Source: Triticum aestivum (taxonomy: Eukaryota > Streptophyta > Magnoliopsida > Poales > Poaceae). Taken from it: a DNA stretch of 64,000 nucleotides. The stretch spans positions 315,547,816-315,611,815 of the forward strand of contig NC_057802.1 of NCBI RefSeq assembly GCF_018294505.1, given 5' to 3'. Positions within the stretch are counted from its first letter, which is position 1; each line of letters begins with the position of its first letter. Shown here one piece after another: positions 11,000 to 22,448 of the stretch. A program made the position numbers and the translations under genes. The notes under the pieces were generated by a model. The model was not told where the DNA came from. It did no database searches and was given only the letters and a program-made list of their open reading frames with translations.

Positions 11000-11515
11000 T
11001 GTCGTGGACTTAACATGGCAGATGTCCTAGCGGAAGGACTTAGTCGCGGAGCCATCGCTACTAGGTTAGCTTAAAGGGGTTAATCGGGACAAAGGACACA
11101 TAGAGTTTATACTGGTTCGGCCCCTCGCGGTGGAGGTAAAGGCCTACTCCAGTTTGGGGTTGTATTGCTTGGGTTTCGATTACCAGGGAGCGAATACGCT
11201 TGGCCTAGTTCTTGATCTGTTGTTTCTTGAGTTAACCCGCTGTCGGGTCGTCCCTTTATATACATAGGTTGACGCCCAGCAGCTTACAGAGTCCCGGCCG
11301 GCTCATACACAACATGTCCGGCTCGGTGACTAACTAATCTTGCCTTACAATACAAGTTATACATCTATGGTGGTTCATCCTCTTGGGCCTCAAGTCGCCC
11401 CTGGATCTTGGGCCATCAATGGGCTTGCATGAGCCGCCATCTTCATTGATAAGTCACGAGTGGTATGACCCGGCCCCTCCTGGGCGGTTCATACCCAGTA
11501 GTTATATCCCCAACA
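11000..11515 (-). repeat. Tat1 5' LTR
   Basis: This is a 516-bp LTR. On the minus strand it starts TGTTGGGGATATAACTACTG at 11515 and ends AAGTCCACGACA at 11000. A TATA box (TATATAAAGG, minus) lies at about 11253-11263. The flank at 11516 is CCCAG, one copy of the TSD. The partner LTR is outside the window, so no LTR age can be read. Confidence 0.88.
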
Positions 11516-11537
11516 CCCAGTGTTTGTTGCACCGACA
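11516..11537 (-). repeat. first 22 bp of the Tat2 3' LTR, cut by Tat1
   Basis: The sequence CCCAGTGTTTGTTGCACCGACA aligns to the end of the 5' LTR (32268-32289, ...CCCAGGGTTTGTTGCACTGACA) with two differences. This identifies the Tat1 insertion point and its CCCAG TSD inside Tat2's LTR. Confidence 0.85.
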
Positions 11538-11557
11538 GAAGCCCCCGGGCCTGCCCC
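11538..11557 (-). promoter_or_regulatory. Tat2 polypurine tract
   Basis: The minus strand reads GGGGCAGGCCCGGGGGCTTC immediately before the 3' LTR. It is the expected plus-strand priming site, and its GGGGGCTTC core is shared with the Tat1 3' UTR repeats. Confidence 0.75.
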
Positions 11558-11946
11558 GAACTTGCTGCCGAGCATCGTCGGGGTAGGCCCTAATAAGTGC
11601 ATAGGCAGGGGCGTGGAAGAGGCTGGTCTCTTGAGGTCTTCTTTGCTTCCTCATTAATCTTGGGTCTGGGCCAGTTTCCGGTCTCCCCGTGAGTCGTGTA
11701 AAGCCAATAGTGGTGGGGCCGCCCTTGTAATGGCCCGTGAATGACTTTAATGCACGGGGTAGAAACTGCCAATTCACTCTTCCCACCATGCTCTTATCCT
11801 AAGCCACGTATGCCGCATGCATCGCGCGGGGTAGGTAACGGAGGCGCGTGGCACGGGAGAGCACCAAGACGAGGGCCCGATCTTCCTGAATTGGCGGAGG
11901 AGGATGGTGGCCGCCTGTTGAGGGAGCGGCTCCCCTCCCTGGCCCG

Positions 11947-11960
11947 CCTATAAAAGGAGG
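11947..11960 (+). promoter_or_regulatory. TATA box for an antisense transcript in the Tat2 3' UTR
   Basis: CCTATAAAAGGAGG on the + strand lies about 80 bp upstream of the first ATG of the antisense ORF at 12028. The identical 14-mer is the minus-strand TATA element of Tat2's own LTR (31698-31685). A start of transcription near 11978-11990 is inferred. Confidence 0.6.
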
Positions 11961-12027
11961 GGCGAAGGGAGGGAGGAGTCATTCATCCTTGCGTTCCCCC
12001 TCCTCTATTTTCTGCTTCCTGCTGGTT

Positions 12028-12480
12028 ATGTCAAAGAGAAGAGTCTGGGGCCAGGCCCCGGGCTCCAGTCTAGAGCTTCACACGGATCCAAGGGGGGTAC
12101 TCGGGCGGCGCGGTGACAACACCGCAGGTGGCGACTCCCGTGTGCTCGTTGCTGGGCCGCCCGTAGCCTTGATTCTAGTGGGAGGGGACGCAAACGACAC
12201 CATGTCGAAGCCCGTAGTGAGTATGGCGCGTGGTAGTCGGTCGCTCTCCGTTCTTCTTCCCTTCGCGACGCTGGGGAGGAGTCACGAAAAAGGGTCGCCG
12301 CTAGCAAAGGCGAATCTGACACCCCCTGGGCGTCGTCCTCTTGCCGTGCGGGAGGGCTTTTTTCTCCCATACACGTCTTCGGAACATGTGGTGGCTTCTG
12401 ACATCAGGGCTTGTGGGGACGATCATGCTCTATGTGGGATGACCCAGGTAGCATGGTGTCCGATGCGGCTGCCGTGCTGA
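12028..12480 (+). CDS. antisense ORF in the Tat2 3' UTR, function unknown
   Basis: The 150-residue frame starts ATG TCA AAG (MSKRRVWGQAPGSS) and ends MRLPC-stop. It is basic at the N-terminus, then Gly/Ala-rich, with no recognised domain. It runs opposite to the retrotransposon, between integrase and the 3' LTR, behind its own TATA box. Antisense ORFs at this position are known from Tat-lineage elements such as maize Grande. I infer that this is the equivalent, possibly truncated, because GC-rich coding-like sequence continues in another frame to about 12740. Expression is not shown by the sequence. Confidence 0.5.
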   Translation: MSKRRVWGQAPGSSLELHTDPRGVLGRRGDNTAGGDSRVLVAGPPVALILVGGDANDTMSKPVVSMARGSRSLSVLLPFATLGRSHEKGSPLAKANLTPPGRRPLAVREGFFLPYTSSEHVVASDIRACGDDHALCGMTQVAWCPMRLPC

Positions 12481-13565
12481 GGTCTTCGGGTGGTAGTGAT
12501 GCGGACGGCGGCGTCAACCCACGACGTGTCAAGAACGGGGACGACCATTCCGACGAGTCGTGTTTGTCGGTGACTCCGTGTCCCCAATCTGGTCCTCCGA
12601 CAGCATCACCATCCGCACCTGCCCTCCGGTTTCTTCCTCCTTGCTGGGGAGCGGCGTCATCCTGATCCTGGCGAGGTGCCGAATCCCAGCCGCGTACGCC
12701 CCTGGCCTCCTCGACCTCTTCCTGAAGGAGATGGACAAGGGCAAAGGCCTCACGGATCACTTATCTTTTTTCAATCTTAAATTTGCTCGCACTTACCAAA
12801 TTTTAATTCAAATAGTGTAATCTCTCGAGTCCATGTTTGTGTACTGTAAGGTTTGTGCTTGTATTATCAGCATATTAATGAAAAAGATGAACCTTGCTGG
12901 GAACTCGTGCATGTATATGTCCATGAGAGGTGGGATGCCTCTTTAGTTTAAATAAACGAGTCTTCACCGGCAGGCTATCCTGCTGGTACCCTTTTGATTT
13001 TGTTTGCTGGAGAACTGAGCCTATCGGGCAAAAAATAAAGGGACCAGGCCCCCGCCAACCTCTTTTTACCAAAGGCCACTGCGACCATCTTGACTAAAGC
13101 AATGTTCGAGTCAAGGATGGGAGCACCTAAGTTTCAAAGAGCGGCGAGGTTTTCTTATGCACAAGCTACAGCTTACAGAACACTTATGGACAAGAGGTAG
13201 AACTTATCTGTTTGGCTTGTCGGGGATCGCAGTGCTGGTCCATCTTCCCAACTCCTTGTAGAGGCCAAGTTCACGGCAGGAACCTGCAGCTTCATGCAGA
13301 TGGGAATGATGCAAGATGCGATCCTATCTATATGCATATGCAAATGCTTATGAAGTGCTCTTGGAATGCTCATGCATGCATGCAACTTGGTTGGGGGCCC
13401 CCCAACGCTTCGTTTATTTCTTTGTTGCTCAGGGTCATCGCCTAGCTTTGTACAAGGGGTTACATGTAACTGAGGCAAGGCCTGTACAAAAGGGTGGCTG
13501 CCGGGCAGGGCCCGACAACCGCGCCTTACGGGTAGAACTTGCGGAGATGCTCAATATTCCATGAG
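12481..13565. other. rest of the Tat2 3' untranslated region
   Basis: Coding-like GC-rich sequence continues to about 12740, then AT-rich sequence. TATTAATGAAAAA at about 12868-12880 is a possible plant near-upstream poly(A) signal for a + strand transcript. No other gene is seen. 13300-13400 holds a run rich in ATGCATG. Confidence 0.4.
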
Positions 13566-15025
13566 TTTTGCAATTGAATTCCATCTTCGGTCTCCAGACG
13601 GACTGCACCAGGTCTAGTCACTCGTACTACCCAGTAAGGGCCTTCCCACTTCGGCGTCAACTTGTTTGTACCCTTGGCGGACTGAACGCGCTTACGGACA
13701 AGGTCGCCTTCCTAAAAACACCGGGCATGAACCCTGCAGCTATGATAGCAAGCAGGGCTTGCTGATAGCGTGCAGCACGCGTAGCAGCCCAGAGACGGTT
13801 CTCCTCGAGTAGCACAGCATCGTCACGCTGGTGCTGATCTTGCGCTACTTCATCGTAGGCAAGCACTCGAGGCGACCCATAAATGACTTTCGTGGGGATA
13901 ACTTCTTCTGCCCCATAGACTAGGGAGAAAGGGAGTATGCCCGGTAGCTTGATTTGGTGTCGTTCTGAGGGACCAAAGAACTACCGGCAACTCATCAATC
14001 CACCGCATGTCGTGCTTCTACAGCGTATCAAAGGTTCTTGTCTTGAGTCCTCGCAGCACTTCAGCGTTCGCCCTCTCAGCTTGCCCATTGCTCCTGGGAT
14101 GTGCGACAGTGGCAAATGAGATCTTGCTTCCGAGGGTATGAACAAATTGCATGAAGGTGCAGCTCGTGAACTGGGTGCCGTTATCGGTCATGATCCTTGC
14201 CGGAACTCCAAAACGACACACCAATCCTTTCAAGAACTTAATAGCTGACTGAGCGGTCACCTTTCTCACGACAGTCACTTCCGGACACATTGTAAACTTG
14301 TCGATAGCAATGAACAAGAATTCAAAGCCCTCGATTACTCGGGGGAAAGGGCCGAGGATATCGAGCCCGCGGACCGAAAATGGCCATGATAAAGGGATTG
14401 TCTGAAGAGCTTGGGCAGGCAGGTGGATGTTCTTGGAATGGAACTGGCAGGCTTCACATCTGGTGACTAGCTCAACCGCATCTTGGAGGGCTGTGGGCCA
14501 ATAGAATCCTTGCCGGAATGCTTTCCCAACCAATGCCCTTGATCCAATGTGGGAGCCGCACATGCCTTTGTGTATCTCAGCCAGCAGTTCCTTTCCTTCT
14601 TCCCGGCAGATGCACTTCAATTTCACACCGTTGGGCCTCCTTCTGTACAGCGTGTCATTGACAAACTGATACATACTAGCCCTCCGGGCTACTCTTTCAG
14701 CATCATCTTGGTCATCGGGAAGTTCTCCGGTTTGGAGGAAGTGGACTATGTGCCTTGCCCAGGTTGGAGCCTGGGGCTTGGCAACGAGGACTAGCGGCAC
14801 CTCCTCAACTTCGGGGGCACATTCCTCGTTCGCGGGGGCCATGGGCCCGGCTGGAGGGTGCGGTACGGCAGGTGTTGAGGAGTTGTTTCCGGCAGGGTCC
14901 CTGCCAGGAGCGAAAGGCTCTACCGGGAGAGGCTTACCGGAGTCCATCTTTCTCCTTTTCCGGGCCATTGTTGCTGGGGATACGGAGGGCTGAGTAAGAT
15001 GGAGAACAAAAGTCCATGGTTCCAC
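13566..15025 (-). pseudogene. Tat2 integrase (C-terminus broken)
   Basis: The open frame 15025-14018 has a linker rich in Pro/Ala, then the zinc-binding H2C2 region (HKGMCGSHIGSRALVGKAFR, then TRCEACQFHSKN). The DDE core follows: RGLDILGPFPRVIEGF (D), ARIMTDNGTQFTS (D) and NGQAERANAEVLRG (E). It stops at 14018 (TRTFDTL-stop), where the family continues. The remaining C-terminal sequence can be traced in other frames to about 13566 (for example AAGFMPGVFRKATLS). The catalytic core appears intact, but the C-terminal DNA-binding part is shifted out of frame. Confidence 0.85.
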
Positions 15026-15049
15026 AGGAAGCTTCTGCGCAGCACACTT

Positions 15050-15316
15050 TCACATATGATCAGCTATGCTGTTTTCCGCACGAGGTACGTGCTCTGTTTG
15101 CAATCCGTCAAAGCGCTCCTCCAATCTTCTCACTTCCTCAATGTATGCCTCCATCAATGGGCTTTGGTAATCCTTGTTGACTTGTCTCACCACAAGCTGT
15201 GAATCTCCTCGAATGATCAGCTTCTTAATTCCCAATTCCACGGCAATCCTGAGCCCGGCAAGGAGCCCTTCATACAATGCTGTATTGTTGGTTGCCTCTT
15301 CCCGAGAAAAATGCAT
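15050..15316 (-). pseudogene. Tat2 archaeal-type RNase H, second half
   Basis: The frame reads NNTALYEGLLAGLRIAVELG, IIRGDSQLVVRQVNKDY and PRAENSIADHM, the E, D and late blocks of the Tat-specific aRH. The first D block (IIYFDGAFSLQGAGAGVLLI) sits at the end of the preceding frame (15317-15760), which ends at a stop directly upstream (KYVI-stop). The domain is therefore split by a stop. Confidence 0.82.
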
Positions 15317-16957
15317 CTAAATGACGTACTTCAAGTGCTCCCCGGAGGGGGTGATGAGAAGCACGCCAGCCCCTGCACCTTGTAGGGAAAAGGCACCATC
15401 GAAATATATAATCCATTCTTGGGGCGCTTCCTTGCCGGGGATGACTGTTTCTGGCACTTCCTCTTCAGGGGTTGGCGTCCATTTTGCAATAAACTCTGCC
15501 AAATCCCTACTCTGGATTGTTGATGTGCTCTCAAACTTCAGGCCAAAACTGGATAACTCCAAAGCCCACTCCACTATTCTGCCGGTAGCCTCAGGGTTTC
15601 GGAGTACCCTTTGCAACGGGAAGCGAGTGACAACCGTGATCTCATGAGCTTGGAAGTAGTGGCGCAGTTTCCTGGAGGCCATGATGAGACCAAATATCAA
15701 CTTTTGCACGCCAGAGTACCTCGATCTAGCCCCTTGTAGTAAGGAACTAACGAAGTACACTGGGCGCTACACCACTTTCTTCCTTGTCGTGTCCTTGGGA
15801 TTGCTCTCGCTGCCGTGCTCATTTCTGTCATCATCCTTCTCTGGCTCTGCCGGGCCTTGCTCACTCTATGCTTCGTCCACTTCCCGCTGCGCCACCAAGG
15901 CTGCGCTAACCACTTGGTTGGCTGCCGCCAGGTATAGCAGCAACAACTCTTGTGGTTTGGGAGCAACCAAGGTGGCCACAGAGGACAAGTAGGTCTTCAA
16001 CTCTTGCAAGGCTGCATCTGCTTCTCGGGTCCACTTCATGGGTCCTGCCTTCTTCAGGATTTTGAAGAACGGCAGGGCGCGCTCGGCAGACTTGGAAATG
16101 AATCTGCTTAGCGCGGCAAGGTGCCCTGTCAGACGCCTCACATCCTTGACTATCCTTGGTGCTTGGATCTGCTCGATAGCGTTAATCTTGTCGGGGCTGG
16201 CTTCGATTCCCCGATGGGACACAAAGAACCCAAGTAGCTTGCCGGAGGGAACGCCAAACACACACTTCTCCGGGTTGAGCTTCAAGTTGATCTTGCACAG
16301 ATTAGCAAACGTCTCCTCCAAATCCTGGATAAGGGTTGCTCTGTCCTTGGTCTTGACCACAATATCATCCATATAAGCTTCAATGTTTCTGTGCAGCTGT
16401 GGCTCAAAACCAACCTGGACTGCCCTTGCAAAAGTAGACCCGACACTCTTTAATCTGAATGGCATGCGGATAAAACAGTACGTACCACATGGGGTGATGA
16501 ACGAGGTCTTCTCTTCGTCTTCCTTAGACATGAAGATTTGGTGATACCCAGAATATGCATCCAGAAAGGAAAGCAGATCGCAGCCTGAAGTGGAATCCAC
16601 AATCTGATCAATGCGCGGCAAGGGAAATGGGTCCTTCAGGCAAGCCTTGTTGAGGTCTGTGAAATCTATGCAAAGCCTCCATTTCCCGTTAGCCTTCCGA
16701 ACAACCACTGGATTTGCTAACCATGTTGGATGTAATACTCCTCTAACCAAACCAGCTGCTTCAAGCTTCTTGATCTCCTCTGCAATAAACTACTACCTCT
16801 CCAAGGCCTGCTTCCGGACTTTCTGCTTGATAGGTCAGGCATGTGGGCTGACAGCAAGGTGGTGCTCGATTACCTCCCTGGGAACACCGGGGATATCAGA
16901 TGGTTGCTAGGCAAACACATCAATATTATCCCGCGGGAAGGCAACAAGCGCACTTTC
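15317..16957 (-). pseudogene. Tat2 reverse transcriptase and first RNase H
   Basis: The RT frame 16750-15866 contains WRLCIDFTDLNKACLKDPFP, FLDAYSGYHQIFMSKEDEEK, MPFRLKSVGSTFARAVQVGF and the catalytic EAYMDDIVVKTKD, then the connection region. The RNase H frame 15760-15317 contains RYSGVQKLIFGLIMASRKLR and EWALELSSFGLKFE. A short gap (15761-15865) between them is out of frame, and the RT N-terminus upstream of 16750 is broken by stops near 16790. The YMDD residues are intact, but the fragments no longer form one protein. Confidence 0.85.
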
Positions 16958-17746
16958 CTATTTGTCATCGAGGGTGGCGCTGATAGTGAAAGTACCATCA
17001 ACGCCAGGCAGCCCTGCCGGGACCTTCTTCACTTGGGGTGCAGCGACCTTGGATCTTTTGCTGTTGGAACTCTCCGGCAAGTCATCAACAGGCGCAGCAT
17101 ACTCCGAAGAGGTACGCTTCCCAGATTTCTTGCCAGTATCCTTGCTATCCTTCTTCTTTCCTCTGTTCTCCTTGGCGAGAACTACTGCTGCCGCTGCCAC
17201 TGCCTCTGCCGCAACTGCATCCCGGTACATCTTGTCCACGCAAATGATTGCGTCCTTCTCATCTGATGGGATGGAAATGACTCCTACCGGCCCAGGCATC
17301 TTCAAGGTGTCGTAGGCATAGTGGGATGGGGCCATGGATTTAGCCAGGGCTGGTCGTCCAAGGATCCCATTGTACGGCAAGGGGAGGTCGACCACATCGA
17401 ACACAATCTTCTCAGTCCGGTAGTTCAGCTCTCCCCCAAACGTCACAGGCAACGTGATCTTTCCCTTAGGATGACTCCTGCCGGGATTAACTCATTGAAA
17501 CGTGCCAGTGACCTTTAACTCTTCATCTGCTATCTGAAGTTTGCTGATGACCTTTGGGGAAATCAGATTCAACCCGGCCCCGCCGTCCACCAACATCTTT
17601 GTGACCTTGAGGTTGCGAATTGTTAGAGAGACCAATAGTGGAAAACACCCTACCGCAGTGGTACGGTCAGGATGATCCTCTTCGCCAAAGATGATGGGCG
17701 TGCGTGACCATTTGAGTGGTTTCCGGGCCTCTGGTGCTGGTTCCAC
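16958..17746 (-). pseudogene. Tat2 aspartic protease
   Basis: The upstream frame 17746-17492 carries the active site KMLVDGGAGLNLISPKVI (DGGA variant). The downstream frame 17452-16958 carries YNGILGRPALAKSMA, then a Lys-rich linker ending FTISATLDDK. They were one protein: at 17491 a stop (TFQ-stop) replaces coding sequence, and the frame resumes some 40 bp later. Confidence 0.8.
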
Positions 17747-19786
17747 GGCATTGACCTCACACGCCCACCATTTGAGTTGGCGGTGAGAAGCATGCAGGGA
17801 TGCACCCCCGTCAATTCACAGGGCATCAGTGGCCTTCTTGAATTCCTGCTCACTGGTTTGCTCTTCATCCCCTCCATCACTCTCATCATCACAGGCTTCC
17901 TTCTCTCGATCTCTGGCGGGTTTTCCTTTGTTCCGGAGGGGTTTGCCGGGGTGATTTACTTCACCGCCTTGGCCCTTACTGCCAACGACATTCTGACCCT
18001 TTTCCTTGTCACGCTTCTCATATTCTGCTCTCTACCTCTTAACGAGCTACTCAACCTGATAACACTCTTGAAGATCGTGGCCCTTGGTCCGATGAATCTT
18101 GCAGTATGGCCCATCGCCTTTCCCGGCCTTCTCGGCAGCCGCGGCCTCCCGGCAGTCAGCGCACATGGCAGCTTCCTTGTCGGGGACTTCGACCTTAGCC
18201 TTCTTGTCGGTACTAGGTGTACCCGATCATTCAACAAACATCACTGCCTTATCCTTGTGCTTCTTACTGCGCTTCTTGCTCTTCTTCTGACTGGTGGATT
18301 CGTCATCATCCTCTGAATCGACGTTGGTACAATCCTCCTCTCTGGGCAGCTTCCTTCCCTCCTCCATCCGAGCACACTTATCCACCAAGGTGCAAAGCTC
18401 CTTCACAGTCTTGGGAAACCGCCTGTTCATCTTGGAACAGATCATGTGGTTATGCACATTGGATTGGAAGGCAGCTATCACAGTTGTTGGACGGATATTC
18501 GGGATGTTCCTATGGACCTTGCTGAATCTCTACAGATACTTCCGGAGGGTCTCCCCTTCTTTTTGTTGGAGAAGCTGCAAGTCGCTGGGCCGTCCTGGCT
18601 CTTGATGGCCGCCGGTGAAGGCGCCAATGAACTCATGGCATAGGTCAGCCCATGATGAAATGGACTTCTCCAGCAGGTGCATTAGCCAAGACCTCACATT
18701 GGACTTGAGAGCCAAAGGGAAGTAGTTGGCAAACACCTTCTCATCTCTTCCCCCGGTAGCTTGAACAGCGATGGCGTAGATGCTCAGAAACTCTGCCGGG
18801 TTCAGCCTCCCATCATACTTCTCGGGTATCTCTGGCTTGAACATGCGAAATGACAGCCAACGGACTTGTCACGGCTCACGAGTAGAGGCAGGGCACCCAA
18901 CCTCGAAAGGAAGGCACCCACCAATATCGAGTGCAGGTTCATCGACATCGGGGCCCTCGCACCCATCGGTCCGACGGTGGTCGTCGCGGCGTCGCTCAAC
19001 GACGACGCGCGTGTCTCCCCTTTGCCTGTCCTCCGGAGCTCGCCATTGGCCTGGACCCGCTCGAGGGTCAGAAGAGCCCATCGAGACGTCATCAGGTTCC
19101 TGATTCTGCTACGCTCACGCTAGCTGTCGTGGCGGGGACTGCACTATGGGGGTGGCCCCTTCCGTACGACCAGCAGCACGAGCCATCATCATTGCTTGGG
19201 GAGGCCGTGGCGGGCCAACTCGCTGCGAGCCCCCAGCCTCGGCGAAACCGAGCAGACTCCAGATGGTGGCACGCCATTCGTCCATCTGCTCGGCCACTGG
19301 CGAAAACCTTAGCAGCAGCTGAGCCCGTGCCATGGCCTTCGTAGCAGTACTTGGCATAGGTGATGATGATGTGGATCGCACCGTCGCTCGGCTCCTGACG
19401 ATGCCAGCGGCGACAGTACCACGTCCCCGTTGTTGCGGGGCGGCCACATGGTGGCGTGGTGAAGACGCTTGAGGGCCAGCGGCTCTGTCGGGTGCAGCGA
19501 CTTGGTCGACCCCTCCCGGGGGAGGTGCACACGATGCGGTCACTCCCGTAGCGGGGGCGTCCGTAGGGTGGCGATTCGCCCCGGACCAAGCGCCATTGCT
19601 GCGGTTGTGCCCGTCGGTGAGAGGAAGGGGTGTGGATGTACTAACCCCTTCACCCGTACCTTGTGGAGCATGGCCATCGGGGTGTTGCTGATGCTGCTCT
19701 CCTCCGGTGTATCCTGCTCCTGCTTCGGCCGCGGGGGAAGTGGTGATTGTGCCGCCTGCTCCGACCACATTCCCAGCAGCGTTCAC
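17747..19786 (-). pseudogene. Tat2 gag, main part
   Basis: 19786-19115 is a 223-residue open piece rich in Gly, Ala, Thr and Arg (starts NAAGNVVGAGG). 18844-18530 contains the gag core (MFKPEIPEKYDGRLNPAEFL, NVRSWLMHLLEKSISSWADL). 18481-18227 contains MNRRFPKTVKELCTLVDKCA and a Lys/Ser-rich tail. Shifts near 18850-19115 and at 18500 separate them. The start codon is 11.5 kb away at 31281, because an Athila-type element sits within the coding sequence. Confidence 0.75.
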
Positions 19787-19791
19787 GTCCT

Positions 19792-21380
19792 TGATACGTC
19801 TCCAACGTATCTATAATTTTTGATTGTTCCATGCTATTATATTATCTGTTTTGGATGTTTAATGGGCTTTAATATACCTTTTTATATTATTTTTGGGACT
19901 GACCTATTAACCGAAGGCCCAATGCAAATTGCTGTTTTTTTGCCTATTTCAGTGTTCCGCAGAAAAGGAATATCAAACGGAATCCAAACGGAATGAAACC
20001 TTCGCGAGGATCATTTTTGGAACAAATGCAATCCAGGAGACTTGGAGTGGAGGTCAAGAAAGCCACGAGGAGGCCACGAGGCAGGAGGGCGCGCCCCAGG
20101 GGGGTGGGCGTGCCCCCCACTCTCGTGGGCCCCTCGCATCTCCACCGACCTACTTCTTTTGCCTATATATACTCTTATACCCTGAAACCTTCGAGGAGAG
20201 CCGCGAAACACCTTTTCCACCGCCACAACCTTCTGTACCCGTGAGATCCCATCTTGGGGCCTTTTCCGGTGATCTGCCGGAGGGGGATTCGATCACAGAG
20301 GGCCTCTACATTAACACCATGGCCTCTCCGATGATGTGTGAGTAGTTTACCACAGACCTTCGGGTCCATAGTCAATAGCTAGATGACTTCTTCTCTCTCT
20401 TTGAATCTCAATACAAAGTTCTCCTTGATTCTCTTGGAGATCTATTTGATGTAACTCTTTTTGCGCTGTGTTCACCGAGATCCGATGAATTGTGGGTTTA
20501 TGAACTTGATTATCTATGAATCTTATTTGATTCTTCTCTGAATTCTTATATGCATGATTTGATATCTTTGCAAGTCTCTTCGAATTATCGGTTTAGTTTG
20601 GCCTACTAGATTGATCTTTCTTGCAATGGGAGAAGTGCTTAGCTTTGGGTTCAATCTTGCGGTGTCCTTTCCCAGTGACAGCAGGGGCAGCAAGGGACGT
20701 ATTGTATTGTTGCCATCGAGGATAAAAAGATGGGGTTTATATCATATTGCTTGAGTTTATCCCTCTACATCATGTCATCTTGCCTAATGAGTTACTTCGT
20801 TCTTATGAACTTAATACTCTAGATGCATGCTGGATAGCGGTCGATGTGTCGAGTAATAGTAGTAGATGCAGAATCGTTTCGGTCTACTTGTCACGGACGT
20901 GATGCCTATATTCATGATCATTGCCTTAGATATCATCATAACTATGCACTATTCTATCAATTGCTCGGCAGTAATTTTTTCACCCACCGTAATACATGCT
21001 ATCTTGAGAGAAAACACTAGTGAAACCTATGGCCCCCGGGTCTATTTTCCATCATATTAATCTTCCATCAACTAGCCATTTCCGTCGTCGTTTATTTTGC
21101 AATCTTTACTTTTCAACCTATACAACAAAAATACCAAAAATATTTATCTTATTATATTTATCAGATCTCACTTTTGCAAGTGGCCGTGAAGGGATTGACA
21201 ACCCCTTTATCACGTTGTTTGCAAGGTTCTTATTTGTTTGTGCAGGTATTAGGGATTTGCGTGTAGTCTCCTACTGGATTGATACCTTGGTTCTCAAAAC
21301 CTGAGGGAAATACTTACGCTACTTTGCTGCATCACCCTTTCCTCTTCAAGGGAAAACCAACGCATGCTCAAGAGGTAGCA
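19792..21380 (+). repeat. 5' LTR of the Athila-type element
   Basis: The LTR is 1589 bp and starts TGATACGTCTCCAACGTATC. Its first 20 bases contain a perfect hairpin, GATACGT-ctcca-ACGTATC (19793-19811). A TATA box, CTATATATA, is at 20163-20171. The LTR ends CTCAAGAGGTAGCA. Confidence 0.9.
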
Positions 21381-21391
21381 AGAAGGATTTC

Positions 21392-21409
21392 TGGTGCCCT
21401 TGCCGAGGA
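21392..21409 (+). promoter_or_regulatory. primer-binding site of the Athila-type element
   Basis: TGGTGCCCTTGCCGAGGA lies 11 bases after the 5' LTR. It is close to the TGGCGCCGTTGCCGGGGA form typical of Athila-group elements. Confidence 0.7.
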
Positions 21410-21597
21410 GATCTATGCACAAGTCAAGACATACCAAGTACCCATCACAAACTCTTATCCCTTGCATTACATTATTTGCCATTTGCCTCGCGTTTTCCTC
21501 TCCCCCACTTCACCTTTGCCATTTCATTCACCCTTTTTCGTTCGTGTCTTTTCGCTTGCTTCTTGTGAACCCGTTCTTAGTGTGGTTTGTTGCCATC

Positions 21598-22448
21598 ATG
21601 TCTGAAATTGGGGAGGTTATCGTCGAAAAAGATAATAGTAACAATGGGGGAAACTTTGATGCTTTTGATAATCCACATGAAGAATCTACTATTCTACACA
21701 CTAAAAAGTTTTGGATTGGTAGCGGTAATATTATTGGAAAAGGAGTTATTCAAGGTTTCTTTACTTGTGCCGGTGCTTTGCCCACTATGGGAGGGTCTAT
21801 TCTTCATAGAACTAGTAGTCTTGCGGATGCCATATCTTTGCTCATAGTTGAACTTGAAAGACAATTTATGCACATGCATCCTTGCATACAAAGGATTTTT
21901 CTAGAATTTTCCAATATTGAGCATTCTTCTGTTAAGCGTGCAGCTACTATCTTTTTTTAGCACACGAGTTCAGATTTATAATGAAAGAGGCTAATGAAAT
22001 TTTTGCGCATTATAGGGTGGACGCTAGCCGTCCTCCCATAGAAGCTATCCTTTTTAATCAAGAAGACATAATGCGTTTACGATTTTTAGATCATCTTGCT
22101 TATAATGAAAACCTTAGAAAAAAGGTTCTTACCGATGTTCTAGTTGATAGAATCTCTGAACTTAATGATAATTTTGCTATTCATAATAATGGGTTAGGAT
22201 TTCTTCTTGAACATAGGCTCGTGACTTTTTGCCAAAAGAATGCTTATAATCATGAATTGGTTGAGCAATATGAGGGGCCGAAGGAGGAACCAACACCTCC
22301 CGAGCTTGATCTTGGGGACTTTTGTCCCATTAAATTTAGCCCTTTTGATTATTTTTGCTTGCCGCAAAGGAAGCTTGCTGCTGAATGTAGGGAGTATGAG
22401 ATGAGTTTTCGCGATATGCCCTATCATTATGTAACACCCCGGATGTAA
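21598..22448 (+). pseudogene. gag-like protein of the Athila-type element, frameshifted
   Basis: The first frame starts ATG at 21598 (MSEIGEVIVEKDNSNNGG) and ends at a TAG at 21958-21960 inside CTTTTTTTAG. The second frame continues from that point (LAHEFRFI, MKEANEIFAHYRVDASRPP, HNNGLGFLLEHRLVTFCQKN) to the nested insertion. The run has seven T. Eight would restore one frame, so a single-base loss is inferred. The nested element sits nine bases short of the original stop: after its removal the end reads MPYHYHCNT-stop at about 26716. This is the only coding unit of the element. Its function is presumed Gag-like by position. Confidence 0.75.

Larger units (their letters stand above)
3616..11515 (-). 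mobile_element. Ty3/Gypsy Tat-lineage retrotransposon 'Tat1' (3' end missing)
   Basis: Minus-strand order is 5' LTR (11000-11515), PBS, gag (10957-8903), protease (8860-7682), RT-RNase H (7618-6146), archaeal-type RNase H (6158-5550), integrase (5285-4473), then 3' UTR. The second RNase H between RT and integrase defines the Tat/Retand group. No 3' LTR is present. The element stops against the CACTA terminus at 3615, which suggests that the CACTA inserted into its 3' UTR and that the rest lies beyond the left edge. It is inserted in the 3' LTR of Tat2. The flank at 11516-11520 is CCCAG, matching the same site in Tat2's other LTR. All coding regions carry stops or frameshifts. Confidence 0.88.
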
